A stretch of 64,000 nucleotides of DNA from Candidatus Tityobacter terrigena (GTDB lineage Bacteria; Vulcanimicrobiota; Vulcanimicrobiia; Vulcanimicrobiales; Vulcanimicrobiaceae): contig PMHO01000057.1 in assembly GCA_003156715.1 (NCBI GenBank), positions 62,633 through 126,632 on the forward strand. Reading direction: 5' to 3'. Of this stretch, positions 47,294-55,687 are shown piece after piece. The position numbers and the translations under genes are program-made. The notes beneath the pieces were generated by a model. The model had not been told where the DNA came from, ran no database searches, and was given only the letters and a program-made list of their open reading frames with translations. Every line of letters begins with the position of its first letter. The first letter of the stretch is position 1.

Positions 47294-47381
47294 GGAGAGG
47301 TGGCAGAGTGGTCGAATGCACTCGCTTGGAAAGCGAGCAGACCTGATGAGGGTCTCGGGAGTTCGAATCTCCCCCTCTCCG
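47294..47381 (+). tRNA. tRNA-Ser (GGA)
   Basis: A type II tRNA of 88 bases. The acceptor arm GGAGAGG pairs with CCTCTCC; the discriminator is G and no CCA is encoded. The anticodon stem CTCGC/GCGAG holds the loop TTGGAAA, giving anticodon GGA. The long variable arm (AGACC/GGTCT) and the T arm GGAGTTCGAATCTCC are clear. Its 3' half overlaps the possible start of the downstream secreted-protein gene. Confidence 0.95.
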
Positions 47382-47882
47382 TCGGGTGCCTCGGTGGCGT
47401 TGCTAGCGCTCGCGCTAACCCTCGGTTCGGGCGGCGCCTCGGCGGGTACGACCTTGAGCGTGAAGGGCTCGGTCGTGAACGATCGGGGCAAGGCGGTGTC
47501 AGGGGCCTATGTTTTCATGTGCGACGCGCGCAACGGCGTCAAGCTTCGTCGCGGGCTGGTTGTCGCTGGACCTGGCGGGCCGAGCGATCCCGTTTGCGGA
47601 GCCGGCCTTTACAGCGACGCGCATACGAGCGCTAACGGTGCGTTCGCGCTCGTCTCGAGGCCCGCGCCGTACGTCATCGTGGCGGTCCAAGACGGCCGGT
47701 ATTCGGCTGAGGAGTGCGCTTACCGTGGCCTGCCCGATGCTGAGCTTCGCCTAAAATTCGTGCTTTTCGAGCCGCGCCGCGGCCGTGGCCCGGAGGAAGA
47801 GCCCCAGCTGCGGTCGTGTCCGGCGGCCTCGCGCCCGGAACTCGGCTTTCCGCAAGACACGTATATACTGCAGAGCCGATAG
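47346..47882 (+). CDS. Small secreted beta-sandwich protein, copy 1
   Basis: A secreted protein of about 178 residues. The first good start, ATG at 47346, lies inside tRNA-Ser and gives MRVSGVR, then a hydrophobic run ending GGASA. A GTG at 47394, past the tRNA, gives a leader without basic residues. The mature part starts TTLSVKGSVVNDRGKAVSGA, typical of carboxypeptidase-regulatory-like or transthyretin-like modules. Four cysteines (VFMCDAR, DPVCGAG, ECAYR, SCPAA) match those in copy 2. Function unknown. Sharing sequence with a tRNA is unusual, so the start needs evidence. Confidence 0.7.
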   Translation: MRVSGVRISPSPSGASVALLALALTLGSGGASAGTTLSVKGSVVNDRGKAVSGAYVFMCDARNGVKLRRGLVVAGPGGPSDPVCGAGLYSDAHTSANGAFALVSRPAPYVIVAVQDGRYSAEECAYRGLPDAELRLKFVLFEPRRGRGPEEEPQLRSCPAASRPELGFPQDTYILQSR

Positions 47883-47906
47883 CTCTGGGAAATCTGGAGG
47901 ATTGTG

Positions 47907-48410
47907 ATGAGTGGAATCGTGAGAATGTCGATCGCCGGGCTGACTCTCGGGCTGGGACTATGCGCTAGCGCGTCAAGTGCGCTGGCGGGAAACACGATCA
48001 GCGTGACCGGCTCGGTCGTCGATACGCAAGGCAGGCCGCTGGCGGGGATACATGTCTTCGCCTGCGACGCGCGCGGCGACGTCAAAGCCGCCTACGGTCA
48101 GGCCGTTTATCAGGGAGCGGACCGGCCGAAAAGGACGATCTGTGGAACCGACCTTTACCAGGATGCGGTAACGCGCGCCGATGGCTCGTTTGCGCTCGTC
48201 GCTAGCCCGGCAGCGCACTTGATCGTGGCCGCCGGAGGCGAAGGATACGTGCGGGAGCCGTGCATGTATCGCGCCATTCCCGACGACTCGCTCCAATTGA
48301 AGTTCATTCTTTACCCGGCCGAGCGTGGTCGCGCCGATAACGAAACGATGTTCTGCCCGGCAGCTCCGCGGCCCGGTTCTGGCGAGACGACGAAGCAGTA
48401 CTTCATGTAG
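47907..48410 (+). CDS. Small secreted beta-sandwich protein, copy 2
   Basis: A 167-residue paralog of the preceding gene. Signal peptide IAGLTLGLGLCASASSALA, mature start NTISVTGSVVDTQGRPLAG. The same four cysteines recur (VFACDAR, RTICGTD, PCMYR, MFCPAA), so two disulfides are likely. The ATG at 47907 follows GGAGG with good spacing. The block DGSFALVASPAAHLIVAAGGEG matches copy 1 in position and character. Function not known; the module type is common in surface-associated proteins. Confidence 0.75.
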   Translation: MSGIVRMSIAGLTLGLGLCASASSALAGNTISVTGSVVDTQGRPLAGIHVFACDARGDVKAAYGQAVYQGADRPKRTICGTDLYQDAVTRADGSFALVASPAAHLIVAAGGEGYVREPCMYRAIPDDSLQLKFILYPAERGRADNETMFCPAAPRPGSGETTKQYFM

Positions 48411-48429
48411 GGCTTCGGCCGATCGCGCG

Positions 48430-49158
48430 CTAGCGCAGCAAGCGAAATAATTCGAACGAGGCGCGGCTGCTCGCGCGGAGCATCGCCAGACCGTCATGGA
48501 CGTCGCCACGACCGAGGGCGGCCCCGAGTGTCGCTCGCGGCCCGTAGTTGGCGTCGATCACGATCCGCGTCTTGAGGAGCGCCGCGCGCAGATCGGGGTC
48601 GAGCGTGGCGCCCGGGGGCAAGGTAGCGATTGCGGCCTCGATCGGCTCTGTGGGCCGCCAGATGCGGGCTTCCAGGGCCATAGCGTTCGCGCGCGCGAGC
48701 GCCGGCGTGCGGCTCCAGACAAAGCTCTGCGCGCCGCCGGCGGCGAGCGCGACCAGCACGGCACGCGCGGTTGGACCGGTGCCGAGCACCAGGACGCGAG
48801 CGCCGTGCGACTCGCCCAGACCCGCCTCGCGCAGGGCCGCCAGCGCGCCGACGCCGTCCGTGTTATGCCCCTCGACGCATTCCGGCCGCAGCAGTAGTAC
48901 GTTGACGGCGCGCGCGGCGAGCGCGACCGGGTCGCATCGCTCGGCGCGCAGGAAGGCTTCTTCTTTTAGGGGCGTGGTGACGTTGAGTCCGGCATAGCCG
49001 TGCCTGCGGAGCGCATCGACCGCGCTCGCACAAGCGCCTGCCGCAACCCGGATCGCCTCGTACGTTCCCGCGATTCCTGCCTCGTCCAGGAAGCCGTGCT
49101 GAAGTTCGGGGCTCTTGGAGTGCTCGACGGGATCGCCGATCACTGCTAAGCGCAGCAT
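48430..49158 (-). CDS. aroE: Shikimate dehydrogenase AroE
   Basis: A 242-residue NADP-dependent enzyme of the shikimate pathway that reduces 3-dehydroshikimate. The substrate site reads GDPVEHSKSPELQHGF and NVTTPLKEEAF; the NTDGVGAL motif follows. The nucleotide loop is VLVLGTGPTARAVL (the usual Gly in GAGGA-type loops is replaced by T-P). It is shorter than many AroE proteins (about 270 residues). It lies behind yqeG on the same strand, an order also known from Firmicutes. Confidence 0.92.
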   Translation of the reverse strand: MLRLAVIGDPVEHSKSPELQHGFLDEAGIAGTYEAIRVAAGACASAVDALRRHGYAGLNVTTPLKEEAFLRAERCDPVALAARAVNVLLLRPECVEGHNTDGVGALAALREAGLGESHGARVLVLGTGPTARAVLVALAAGGAQSFVWSRTPALARANAMALEARIWRPTEPIEAAIATLPPGATLDPDLRAALLKTRIVIDANYGPRATLGAALGRGDVHDGLAMLRASSRASFELFRLLR

Positions 49159-49203
49159 GCGCTCACGAGTGCAGTTTGTCGATCGCCTCGGGCCGGAACT
49201 CGC

Positions 49204-49713
49204 TCACGCGCCGCGTCCCGCGCCGAGGACGAGCCGCTCGAGCAAGCGCAGCACCCGCGTGCCGAGCCAGTCTCTGTGCTCGAGCGGCTTGGTCAGAATG
49301 CTGCGTAGTCCGACCAGCTTTGCGCCGAGGACGTCGGTGAAAAGCTGATCGCCGACGACGATGGTCGCGCGCTTCGGCGTGCCGAGCACGCGCAACGCTT
49401 GGACGAACGCGCGCGGCAATGGTTTGAGGGCGCTCGGAATCGCCGGAACGCCGAGTTCGGCGCTGACGCGCTCGACCCGGCCGGTGAAATTGTTCGATAC
49501 CAAACAGACGCGGAAGCCGCGCGCAAGCGCTTCGGCGATCCAAGCGGCGTCAGCGGGCGAGAGTTCCTCCCGACCGTATCCCACGAGCGTGTTGTCGAGG
49601 TCGACGATGATCCCGGCGATGCCGCGGGCGGCCAGATCGCCGAGCGAAACACTACTCAACCGGTCGGCAAAAGCATCCGGGCGAAGCACTCGCCCAGAAG
49701 TTGCCCGCCCCAT
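49204..49713 (-). CDS. yqeG: YqeG-family HAD phosphatase
   Basis: A 169-residue HAD-superfamily (IIIA) phosphatase. The nucleophile motif is VDLDNTLVGYG. Motif II is CLVSNNFTGR, the lysine is in PSALKPLPRAF, and motif IV is VVGDQLFTDVLGAKLVG. The N-terminal part has PDAFADRLSSVSLGDLAARGI, as in YqeG. The ATG at 49713 was chosen from the family; the frame stays open upstream. In Bacillus yqeG is part of yqeG-yqeH-aroE. Related family members dephosphorylate phosphatidylglycerophosphate in some organisms. Confidence 0.9.
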   Translation of the reverse strand: MGRATSGRVLRPDAFADRLSSVSLGDLAARGIAGIIVDLDNTLVGYGREELSPADAAWIAEALARGFRVCLVSNNFTGRVERVSAELGVPAIPSALKPLPRAFVQALRVLGTPKRATIVVGDQLFTDVLGAKLVGLRSILTKPLEHRDWLGTRVLRLLERLVLGAGRGA

Positions 49714-49840
49714 CCCCGCTATCCTCGATATCCCGCCCACCTTATCCACCGCGCAGCGCCGCAGGCGCGCGGTGCCCACAGCTTTTTGCGGTTCTTGACG
49801 GCACTCCACAAGCTCTGCCCAAGGAAAACGCCGCAAGGCG

Positions 49841-49888
49841 GTCCCATATCTTGTGTCCGGGCGGCGAGCGGAGTACAATATGAGGTAC
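49841..49888 (+). promoter_or_regulatory. Two candidate NrdR boxes upstream of nrdJ
   Basis: GTCCCATATCTTGTGT (49841-49856) and GTACAATATGAGGTAC (49873-49888) resemble the 16-base NrdR consensus; the first matches best in its right half, the second in its left half. Their starts are 32 bases apart, the spacing typical of paired NrdR boxes (about three helical turns). They lie 61 bases before the ribonucleotide reductase start. The sites are degenerate and no nrdR gene is in the window. Confidence 0.45.
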
Positions 49889-49948
49889 TGAATCTCGAAT
49901 CGAGCCCGTTCCTCATCGAACAGGTGTTCGATACCCGTCTCCCGAAGT

Positions 49949-52900
49949 ATGGATTTGATGGAGGGCCTTACCCCGATGTCCGACGCCCCGCAAGCAGCCT
50001 CCCTCCCGCGCGGCCTGGCCGAACCGGCATTTGATCCGAACGCCTTGCGGGTGCTCAAGGAGCGGTATTTTGCGAAGAAGGCCGACGGGACGCTCGAGAC
50101 GCCCAAAGAGTTCCTGTGGCGCGTCGCCTCGGCGATCGCCGAGCCGGAGCGTCCCTATGCCGAGCGCTTTGGGCGCGATGTAGCGGGGGTCGTCGACGGC
50201 GTGGCGCACGGCTTCTACGACATGATGGCGCGGCGCGACTTCATGCCCAACACGCCATGCTTGGTCAATGCCGGCCGGCCGCTCTCCATGCTGTCGGCCT
50301 GCTTCGTGCTGCCCGTCCCCGACTCGATCGAAGGCATCTTCTACAGCGTCAAAGCCATGGCGCTTATCCAAAAGAGCGGTGGCGGCACGGGATTTGCATT
50401 TTCCGACTTGCGCCATCAGGGCGCCGAGGTCAGCTCGACCGGACGGGATGCATCGGGCCCCGTGTCGTTCATGAAGGTCTTCAACGCGGCTACCGATTCC
50501 ATCAAGCAAGGCGGCGTTCGGCGCGGCGCCAATATGGGCGTGCTGCGCGTCGACCATCCCGACGTCTTTCAGTTCATGCGCTGCAAGAAGGAACTCGACG
50601 CCGAGAATCGGGCGCTGTGGAACCGGCTTTCCGACACGGGCCGCTATACGCCCGAAGAACTCGCCCACTTGCAGCAAGAGTTGCTGCAGACGCAGATCGC
50701 CAACTTCAACGTTTCGGTCGGCGTAACCGACGAATTCATGTCGGCGGTCGAGAACGACGCCGATTTCGATCTGCGTGATCCACGCACCGGGAAAACGGAT
50801 CGCACGGTGCGCGCTCGCGAGATCTGGGACGCGATCGTCGAGGGCGCCTGGCAAAACGGTGAGCCCGGCGTGCTGTTCCTGGATCACCCGGATTGGAACC
50901 CGCTGCCGGGTCTCGGCCCAATTCAAGCAACAAACCCGTGCCTTGCGGGAGACACGCTTGTGGCGGTGGCCGATGGTCGCGGACACGTGCGGATCGACGA
51001 GTTAGCTGCCACCGGCAAGGACGTTCCCGTATTTTGCATGGACGACGCCGGGGCGATGATGGTTCGTACGATGCGTCGGCCCCGCAAGACGGGCGAGAAC
51101 GTACCGGTCTATAAGGTAACGCTCGACGACGGCTCGGTTCTGCGCGCCACGGCGAATCACCGGTTTCGCCTGCGTGGAGGCGCCTATCGCGAGGTCAAAG
51201 ACCTGCTCCCGGGCGACAGCTTGAGAATCATGACGCGCTTCGCGGCGTCGATCAAAGATGTCTTCCGGAACGGAAGCAAACGCTCGCAAGACTACTGGTG
51301 GGTGAACTCCGGTCAGGCCAGCAATCGGCTGGAACACCGTTTTATCGCCGAGTTCCATTATCAGTCGAAGATACCCGCAGGCTTCGTCGTGCACCATCGT
51401 GATTTCGACGCGCAGAACAACACGCCCGAAAATTTGGCGATCATGAGCCGCGAGCAGCACGACGACTTGCACCGGGCCGATAAGGTCGGCGACAAGAATC
51501 CGATGCGCCGCGCGTTGCAGGCTTGGGATGCAGAGCGGTGGGCGGAGTACAAAGCGCAACACAGTCACAATAACGCGGGGGAGAAAAACAAGCGATTCTC
51601 GGGGGTTACGAACGAGCAGTTGCGCGATGCGGCACTCGAGTTAACGCAAAGCCTCGGCCGGCGCTTCAGCTACGCAGAGTGGGTCGCTCACGCTCGCGAG
51701 CGTGGCTTACCCGAGCAGTTCAGCGGGTGGCGTCGCTCGCATCTCAACGGTAGCGTACCCGGTCTGGCGAAGTGGGCTGCGGCAAAGCTGGGCGTCGAGA
51801 TCGCAGCCTTTGCCGACCCGCGCGTCATTCGACATTTCCTGGAGGCTCTCGAACAAGGGTACGACCCGGAAATCGTCGGCGGGGTTCTGTTCGTGCTCAA
51901 GCGCTGCGAGATTTGCGATGACGAATTCCGGGTAGCGTATGCAAACCGGGAAATTGCCTACTGTTCGAGGGCCTGTAATGCGGTTCGCCTCAATAGCGAT
52001 CCGAATCTTCACGTGCGCCGCCATTCGGCCCGCCGAGAAACACTGGAAGCCAAGCGTCTGGCGCTGGCCGAACGCCAACTGGAGATTTATACCGAGTTAC
52101 GAGCCAAGAACGGCCAGGTAATGAAGCGAGACTGGCTTGCCGCGTGCAAGTCGCGTGGCGTGTCGGGCGAGATTTCCCGAACGAGCAGCCCGTTCCGCAG
52201 CTACCACGAGTTGCACGAAGCCGCGGCGACCTTCAACCATCGGGTCGTTTCCGTGGAACTTGATGGTTCGCAGGACGTCTACAACGGCACGGTCGACGAA
52301 GTCCACAACTTCTTCGTGGGTGGCTTCGAAGGCACGACTGCGAGCGGTAAGCAGAAGTTCACGTACGTTTGCAATGCCCAGTGCGGAGAACAAGCGCTGC
52401 ACGGATGGGATTCTTGCAACTTGGGCTCGCTCAACGTCGGGCACTTTTACGACGCGGGAACCAAGGACGTCGATTGGGAGCGCCTTGCGCAGTCGACGGC
52501 GCTGGCCATTCGCTTCCTCGATAACGTGATCGACGCGAACCTCTATCCGCTGCCCGAAATCGAAGAGATGGTCCGCGGCAACCGGCGCGTCGGCCTGGGC
52601 ATCATGGGCTTCGCCGACCTGCTCATCCAGATGCGAATCTCGTACGGCTCGCCCGAGGCGATCGCTCTTGCAGGCAAACTGATGAAGTTCATGCAGGGCT
52701 GCGCCGAGGACACGAGCGAACAGCTCGCGCGCGAGCGTGGCGACTTCCTCAACAAACACCTCTCGAAGTGGGCCGACGACCCGCGCCCACGTCGCAACGC
52801 CGCACTGTTGTCGATCGCTCCGACGGGCACGATCTCAATGATCGCGGGCTGCTCGTTCGGGTGCGAGCCCTACTTCGGAATGGCCTACACCAAGCACGTC

Positions 52901-53431
52901 ATGAAAGACGCGCAGGGCCGGCCGCAGCACCTCTACTACGTCGTGCCACTCTTCGAGGAGGCCGCCAAGGACGAGGGCTTCTTCTCCGAGGAACTGCTTG
53001 CGAAGATCGAGGAGAACCGGGGCTCGGTCCGGGGACTTCCGGAGGTCCCCAAACGCTGGCAGGACGTCTTCACCGCGTCCGCCGACGTGACGGTGGATCA
53101 GCACATCGACATGCTCGCGGCGTTCCAAAAGTACACCTGCAACGCCGTCAGCAAGACGATCAACGCTCCAAACGACGACACGCGCGAGAACGTCGCGCGA
53201 GCGATCTTCCGAGCATACCGCTCGGGTTGCAAAGGCTTCACCTACTACCGCGATGGATCGCGCACGGAGCAAGTCGTCACGTTTTCGAAGGACGGAGACC
53301 TGAAGGGCGGCAACCGGGATGTCGCCGCCGCCGCGGTCCCGTCGCAGCCCCTTTCGAATGATGCGAACTTGGACGAACTCGATATCGAAGCGCTGCTCGC
53401 GCGAGCGAACGCGCTGCTGGAGGTACGCTAA
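49949..53431 (+). CDS. nrdJ: B12-dependent ribonucleotide reductase, large part, with intein
   Basis: A 1160-residue precursor that would splice to about 679 residues. The host protein is a class II reductase: MPNTPCLVNAG, LSACFVLPVPD, IFYSVKAMALIQKSGGGTGFAF, GVRRGANMGVLRVDHPD, the CNLGSLNVG segment and APTGTISMIAGCSFGCEPYF. The intein interrupts the ATNP/CGEQ active-site motif. The usual C-terminal TSCPD part is absent and is encoded by the next gene, as in the split NrdJa/NrdJb of Pseudomonas. The start is uncertain: ATG at 49949, 49958 or 49976; GGAGGG at 49960 favours 49976. It makes deoxyribonucleotides with adenosylcobalamin. Confidence 0.95.
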   Translation: MDLMEGLTPMSDAPQAASLPRGLAEPAFDPNALRVLKERYFAKKADGTLETPKEFLWRVASAIAEPERPYAERFGRDVAGVVDGVAHGFYDMMARRDFMPNTPCLVNAGRPLSMLSACFVLPVPDSIEGIFYSVKAMALIQKSGGGTGFAFSDLRHQGAEVSSTGRDASGPVSFMKVFNAATDSIKQGGVRRGANMGVLRVDHPDVFQFMRCKKELDAENRALWNRLSDTGRYTPEELAHLQQELLQTQIANFNVSVGVTDEFMSAVENDADFDLRDPRTGKTDRTVRAREIWDAIVEGAWQNGEPGVLFLDHPDWNPLPGLGPIQATNPCLAGDTLVAVADGRGHVRIDELAATGKDVPVFCMDDAGAMMVRTMRRPRKTGENVPVYKVTLDDGSVLRATANHRFRLRGGAYREVKDLLPGDSLRIMTRFAASIKDVFRNGSKRSQDYWWVNSGQASNRLEHRFIAEFHYQSKIPAGFVVHHRDFDAQNNTPENLAIMSREQHDDLHRADKVGDKNPMRRALQAWDAERWAEYKAQHSHNNAGEKNKRFSGVTNEQLRDAALELTQSLGRRFSYAEWVAHARERGLPEQFSGWRRSHLNGSVPGLAKWAAAKLGVEIAAFADPRVIRHFLEALEQGYDPEIVGGVLFVLKRCEICDDEFRVAYANREIAYCSRACNAVRLNSDPNLHVRRHSARRETLEAKRLALAERQLEIYTELRAKNGQVMKRDWLAACKSRGVSGEISRTSSPFRSYHELHEAAATFNHRVVSVELDGSQDVYNGTVDEVHNFFVGGFEGTTASGKQKFTYVCNAQCGEQALHGWDSCNLGSLNVGHFYDAGTKDVDWERLAQSTALAIRFLDNVIDANLYPLPEIEEMVRGNRRVGLGIMGFADLLIQMRISYGSPEAIALAGKLMKFMQGCAEDTSEQLARERGDFLNKHLSKWADDPRPRRNAALLSIAPTGTISMIAGCSFGCEPYFGMAYTKHVMKDAQGRPQHLYYVVPLFEEAAKDEGFFSEELLAKIEENRGSVRGLPEVPKRWQDVFTASADVTVDQHIDMLAAFQKYTCNAVSKTINAPNDDTRENVARAIFRAYRSGCKGFTYYRDGSRTEQVVTFSKDGDLKGGNRDVAAAAVPSQPLSNDANLDELDIEALLARANALLEVR
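50939..52381 (+). other. Intein with HNH homing endonuclease in nrdJ
   Basis: A 481-residue intein, residues 331-811 of the precursor. It starts at Cys in CLAGDTLVAVADGRGHVRI. Block B is seen in VYKVTLDDGSVLRATANHRFRL. The endonuclease part is of the HNH type, with VVHHRDFDAQNNTPENLAIMS and a later HDDLH, not LAGLIDADG. A possible zinc finger follows (CEICDDEF ... CSRAC). The end reads FTYVCNAQ followed by host Cys in CGEQ, so the last two intein residues are Ala-Gln instead of the usual His-Asn. In-frame insertion exactly at the NP/CGEQ motif sets both borders. Confidence 0.92.
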
Positions 53432-53432
53432 C

Positions 53433-54287
53433 ATGGATGAGACCGCACTCAAGGCGACCATCGCCGGCTTGATCGCGCGCGTCGAAACGCTGCAGGCCGA
53501 AAATAGCACGCTGCGCGCGCAGGCGCGCGAGTGCGGTCAGGCCGTAGCCAAATTGACGAAGCGTCTCGAAGCCGTTGCGGCTCAGAAAGAGGAACACGCT
53601 ATCGCGGGGCGGTCCGGCGGATATCGCGGCCGCCCGCCCGTGCTGCGCGGCCGGACCGTTCAAACCAACGTTGGTTGCGGCCCCTTATATATCACGCTCA
53701 ACGAGGACGAGCAGGGCGCGCCGTTCGAGGTCTTCTTCAAGCTCGGAAAAAGCGGCTCGTGCCAGCAGTCCTATTTGGAGGCGTTGGGGGTAGCGATCTC
53801 GGTCGGCTTGCGCTACGGCGCCGACCCGCAAAAGTTCGTCGAGAAGTTCGAGGGAATGCGCTGCCCGAATCCTAAGATGCGCGACGCTGCCGGCCCGACG
53901 ACGTTGTCCTGCGCCGATGGCATTTCACAAGGTCTCGCGAAGGCGCTGGCGCTCGCGCTGCCGATCGCCGACGTCAACCCGCGCGGCGAAGCGGACCTGG
54001 TTGCCGTCGCCGAACCGCAATACCGGCCCAGCGACGAAGAGCGCGCCGAGCTCGAGGCAAATGCCAAGTCCATCGATCTGATTCCGCACGTCAACGGCAG
54101 CGGGCGCGGTAACGGCGACATGCCGATGCCGATGCTCGCGACGATGACCACGCTTCCGTCTGCCAGCGTCCGGAAAGCGATGATGAACGGCGTCGGCATG
54201 TGCCCCAAGTGCGGCGGCAACCTGATTTCCCAGGGCGGCTGCATCCAGTGCATCCAGCAATGCGGCTACGTAGGGAAGTGCTCTTAG
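53433..54287 (+). CDS. nrdJb: TSCPD-domain small part of class II ribonucleotide reductase
   Basis: A 284-residue protein beginning right after the nrdJ stop. An N-terminal coiled-coil-like stretch (LIARVETLQAENSTLRAQARE) leads to the TSCPD domain, seen as RTVQTNVGCGPLYITLNEDE, PFEVFFKLGKSGSCQQSYLEALG and EGMRCPN. The C-terminus is a zinc ribbon with CPKCGGN ... CIQC ... CGY. In single-chain NrdJ this region is the C-terminal tail that re-reduces the active-site cysteines. The ATG at 53433 follows GGAGG of the nrdJ tail. The split form is known in some bacteria; the coiled coil may hold the two parts together. Confidence 0.9.
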   Translation: MDETALKATIAGLIARVETLQAENSTLRAQARECGQAVAKLTKRLEAVAAQKEEHAIAGRSGGYRGRPPVLRGRTVQTNVGCGPLYITLNEDEQGAPFEVFFKLGKSGSCQQSYLEALGVAISVGLRYGADPQKFVEKFEGMRCPNPKMRDAAGPTTLSCADGISQGLAKALALALPIADVNPRGEADLVAVAEPQYRPSDEERAELEANAKSIDLIPHVNGSGRGNGDMPMPMLATMTTLPSASVRKAMMNGVGMCPKCGGNLISQGGCIQCIQQCGYVGKCS

Positions 54288-54303
54288 CCGGGAGGGGAAG
54301 CGT

Positions 54304-54747
54304 TTAGGGACTTTTCAGTGGGAATTCGCTATCGATGTTCGCGACATCGACGCCGAGCGTGCCCGCGATTCCGCTATCCCCTAAAATATTTGGCGACGTT
54401 TGCCCAGCTACGGAAATAATGAGCGAGCCGGCAAACCCATTCCCCCCCGTCGCTGCCGGAAGTGATGATAACGGTATCGCCGCAGCCAGATCGCTGTAGA
54501 ATTTCGAGACGAGGCTGCTCGGAAGCGTCACTGTGTTCACTTGCGGTGGCGAGGTTTCGTACGTCAGCGTGGCCGAACCGTTGGGTTGTACGGTAAGCGT
54601 CGCCGCGACGCCGCCGGGCGGGTCGCCCGCACCCCTCTCAACGGTAACGGGTGAATTCGAAATGTTGATTGGCTGATTGTTACCGCTAGCGCTGCCGCCG
54701 CAGGCGGTAAGTGCGAGGACCAGGCTTGTTCCGATGAGCGTTCGCAC
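54304..54747 (-). CDS. Small lipoprotein of unknown function
   Basis: A 147-residue lipoprotein. The leader RTLIGTSLVLALTACGG ends in a clear lipobox. The mature part is Ser/Thr/Asn- and Gly-rich, with beta-prone stretches (GVAATLTVQPNGSATLTYETS, VNTVTLPSSLVSKFYSDL). The GTG at 54747 has GGAGG four bases upstream, so that start is strong. No domain is recognised. It is convergent with the ribonucleotide reductase genes. Confidence 0.75.
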   Translation of the reverse strand: MRTLIGTSLVLALTACGGSASGNNQPINISNSPVTVERGAGDPPGGVAATLTVQPNGSATLTYETSPPQVNTVTLPSSLVSKFYSDLAAAIPLSSLPAATGGNGFAGSLIISVAGQTSPNILGDSGIAGTLGVDVANIDSEFPLKSP

Positions 54748-54982
54748 AGGGCCTCCAATCGTGAGGTGCCACGTTGCGCGGTATCTCCGCTCGGCTGTTC
54801 CATCGAATGGGGGATTCAACATATGACCGTCCTAATGGAGCCATCACCCGGTGACGCCGGCGGTTTGCGGGGCTCTCGTCGAACCGCGCGTCGTTTGGCC
54901 AAAATGAAGTCCGCGTCAGCCTGCCCTCTTGATCGCCATGCGCTGGGCCTGCCCACGAATGGGTGCTTCGACCTGATCGATT

Positions 54983-55687
54983 TCATTCCGTCAACACCTC
55001 GACACGCCCATCGTCAAATACCATTAGAATCTTCTTAAAGGCGGTCACCGCGCGCAGCTGCGAATAGACGTAGCGGTATGCCTCTAAGCATGAAGTCTCT
55101 CCGGTAATCAAGAGGAGCCATCGATCGCCCGTAAGCCTCGGCGCCCGCCTCCCATCTGCGGCGCTGAGTAGCCCAAGCAGTTCGCGCGTCAGGTTCAAGA
55201 GTAGACGCGGATCTGAGTCAGGATTATGCACGAACCCGATCATTTTCGGCGCTCGACTAGACTCGTCTCTCAAGAGTCGAATAAGGACGCGATTCCCATG
55301 AATCGTGTCTTTCACATCTCGACCTTGCGATCTTCGCCCCAGAAGGGTTCGTAGTTTCTCTTCCAGCGAAACAGCAGTCTTTGCCGGTAAACGGATGGGA
55401 GCGGTGATGGTCAGCAAGACGGTCGTGCCGTCCGGCACGGTTTCGCGAGCGGCGGCTTGCAGATGTTCGATGAGCCTGGTCGCAACCTTGTCGAACCTCA
55501 AACGAGGCTTGGCGCCGTTAACTTGACCAGTGCCGCGCCGTTTGAGGGTCGCGATGTCGACGGCAACCCGTTTCCCGGCGACCATGATATAGGCGTCGAA
55601 GAGATCGCTAGCCTTTTCCCGCGTTGCCGAGAACCGTCTGGCGACGGCTTCGATGGCGGCTAGCTCGTGCTTCTTCAAATCCCTCAT
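54983..55687 (-). CDS. Unknown soluble protein, possibly acquired
   Basis: A 234-residue protein with a basic N-terminus (MRDLKKHELAAIEAVARRF). No signal peptide or membrane segment. Strands such as TVLLTITAPIRLP, RVLIRLLRDE, RWLLLITGETSC and KILMVFDDGRVEVL suggest an alpha/beta fold, but I cannot name it. Base composition is visibly lower in G+C than that of the neighbours, and the gene sits alone between two others of unknown function, so horizontal origin is possible. Nothing in the context suggests a role. Confidence 0.65.
   Translation of the reverse strand: MRDLKKHELAAIEAVARRFSATREKASDLFDAYIMVAGKRVAVDIATLKRRGTGQVNGAKPRLRFDKVATRLIEHLQAAARETVPDGTTVLLTITAPIRLPAKTAVSLEEKLRTLLGRRSQGRDVKDTIHGNRVLIRLLRDESSRAPKMIGFVHNPDSDPRLLLNLTRELLGLLSAADGRRAPRLTGDRWLLLITGETSCLEAYRYVYSQLRAVTAFKKILMVFDDGRVEVLTE

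Noticed and set aside
54766-55038. 90-codon frame on the plus strand between the lipoprotein and the next gene
   Set aside because: No ribosome-binding site; it runs into the next gene's antisense strand and has no protein-like motifs.
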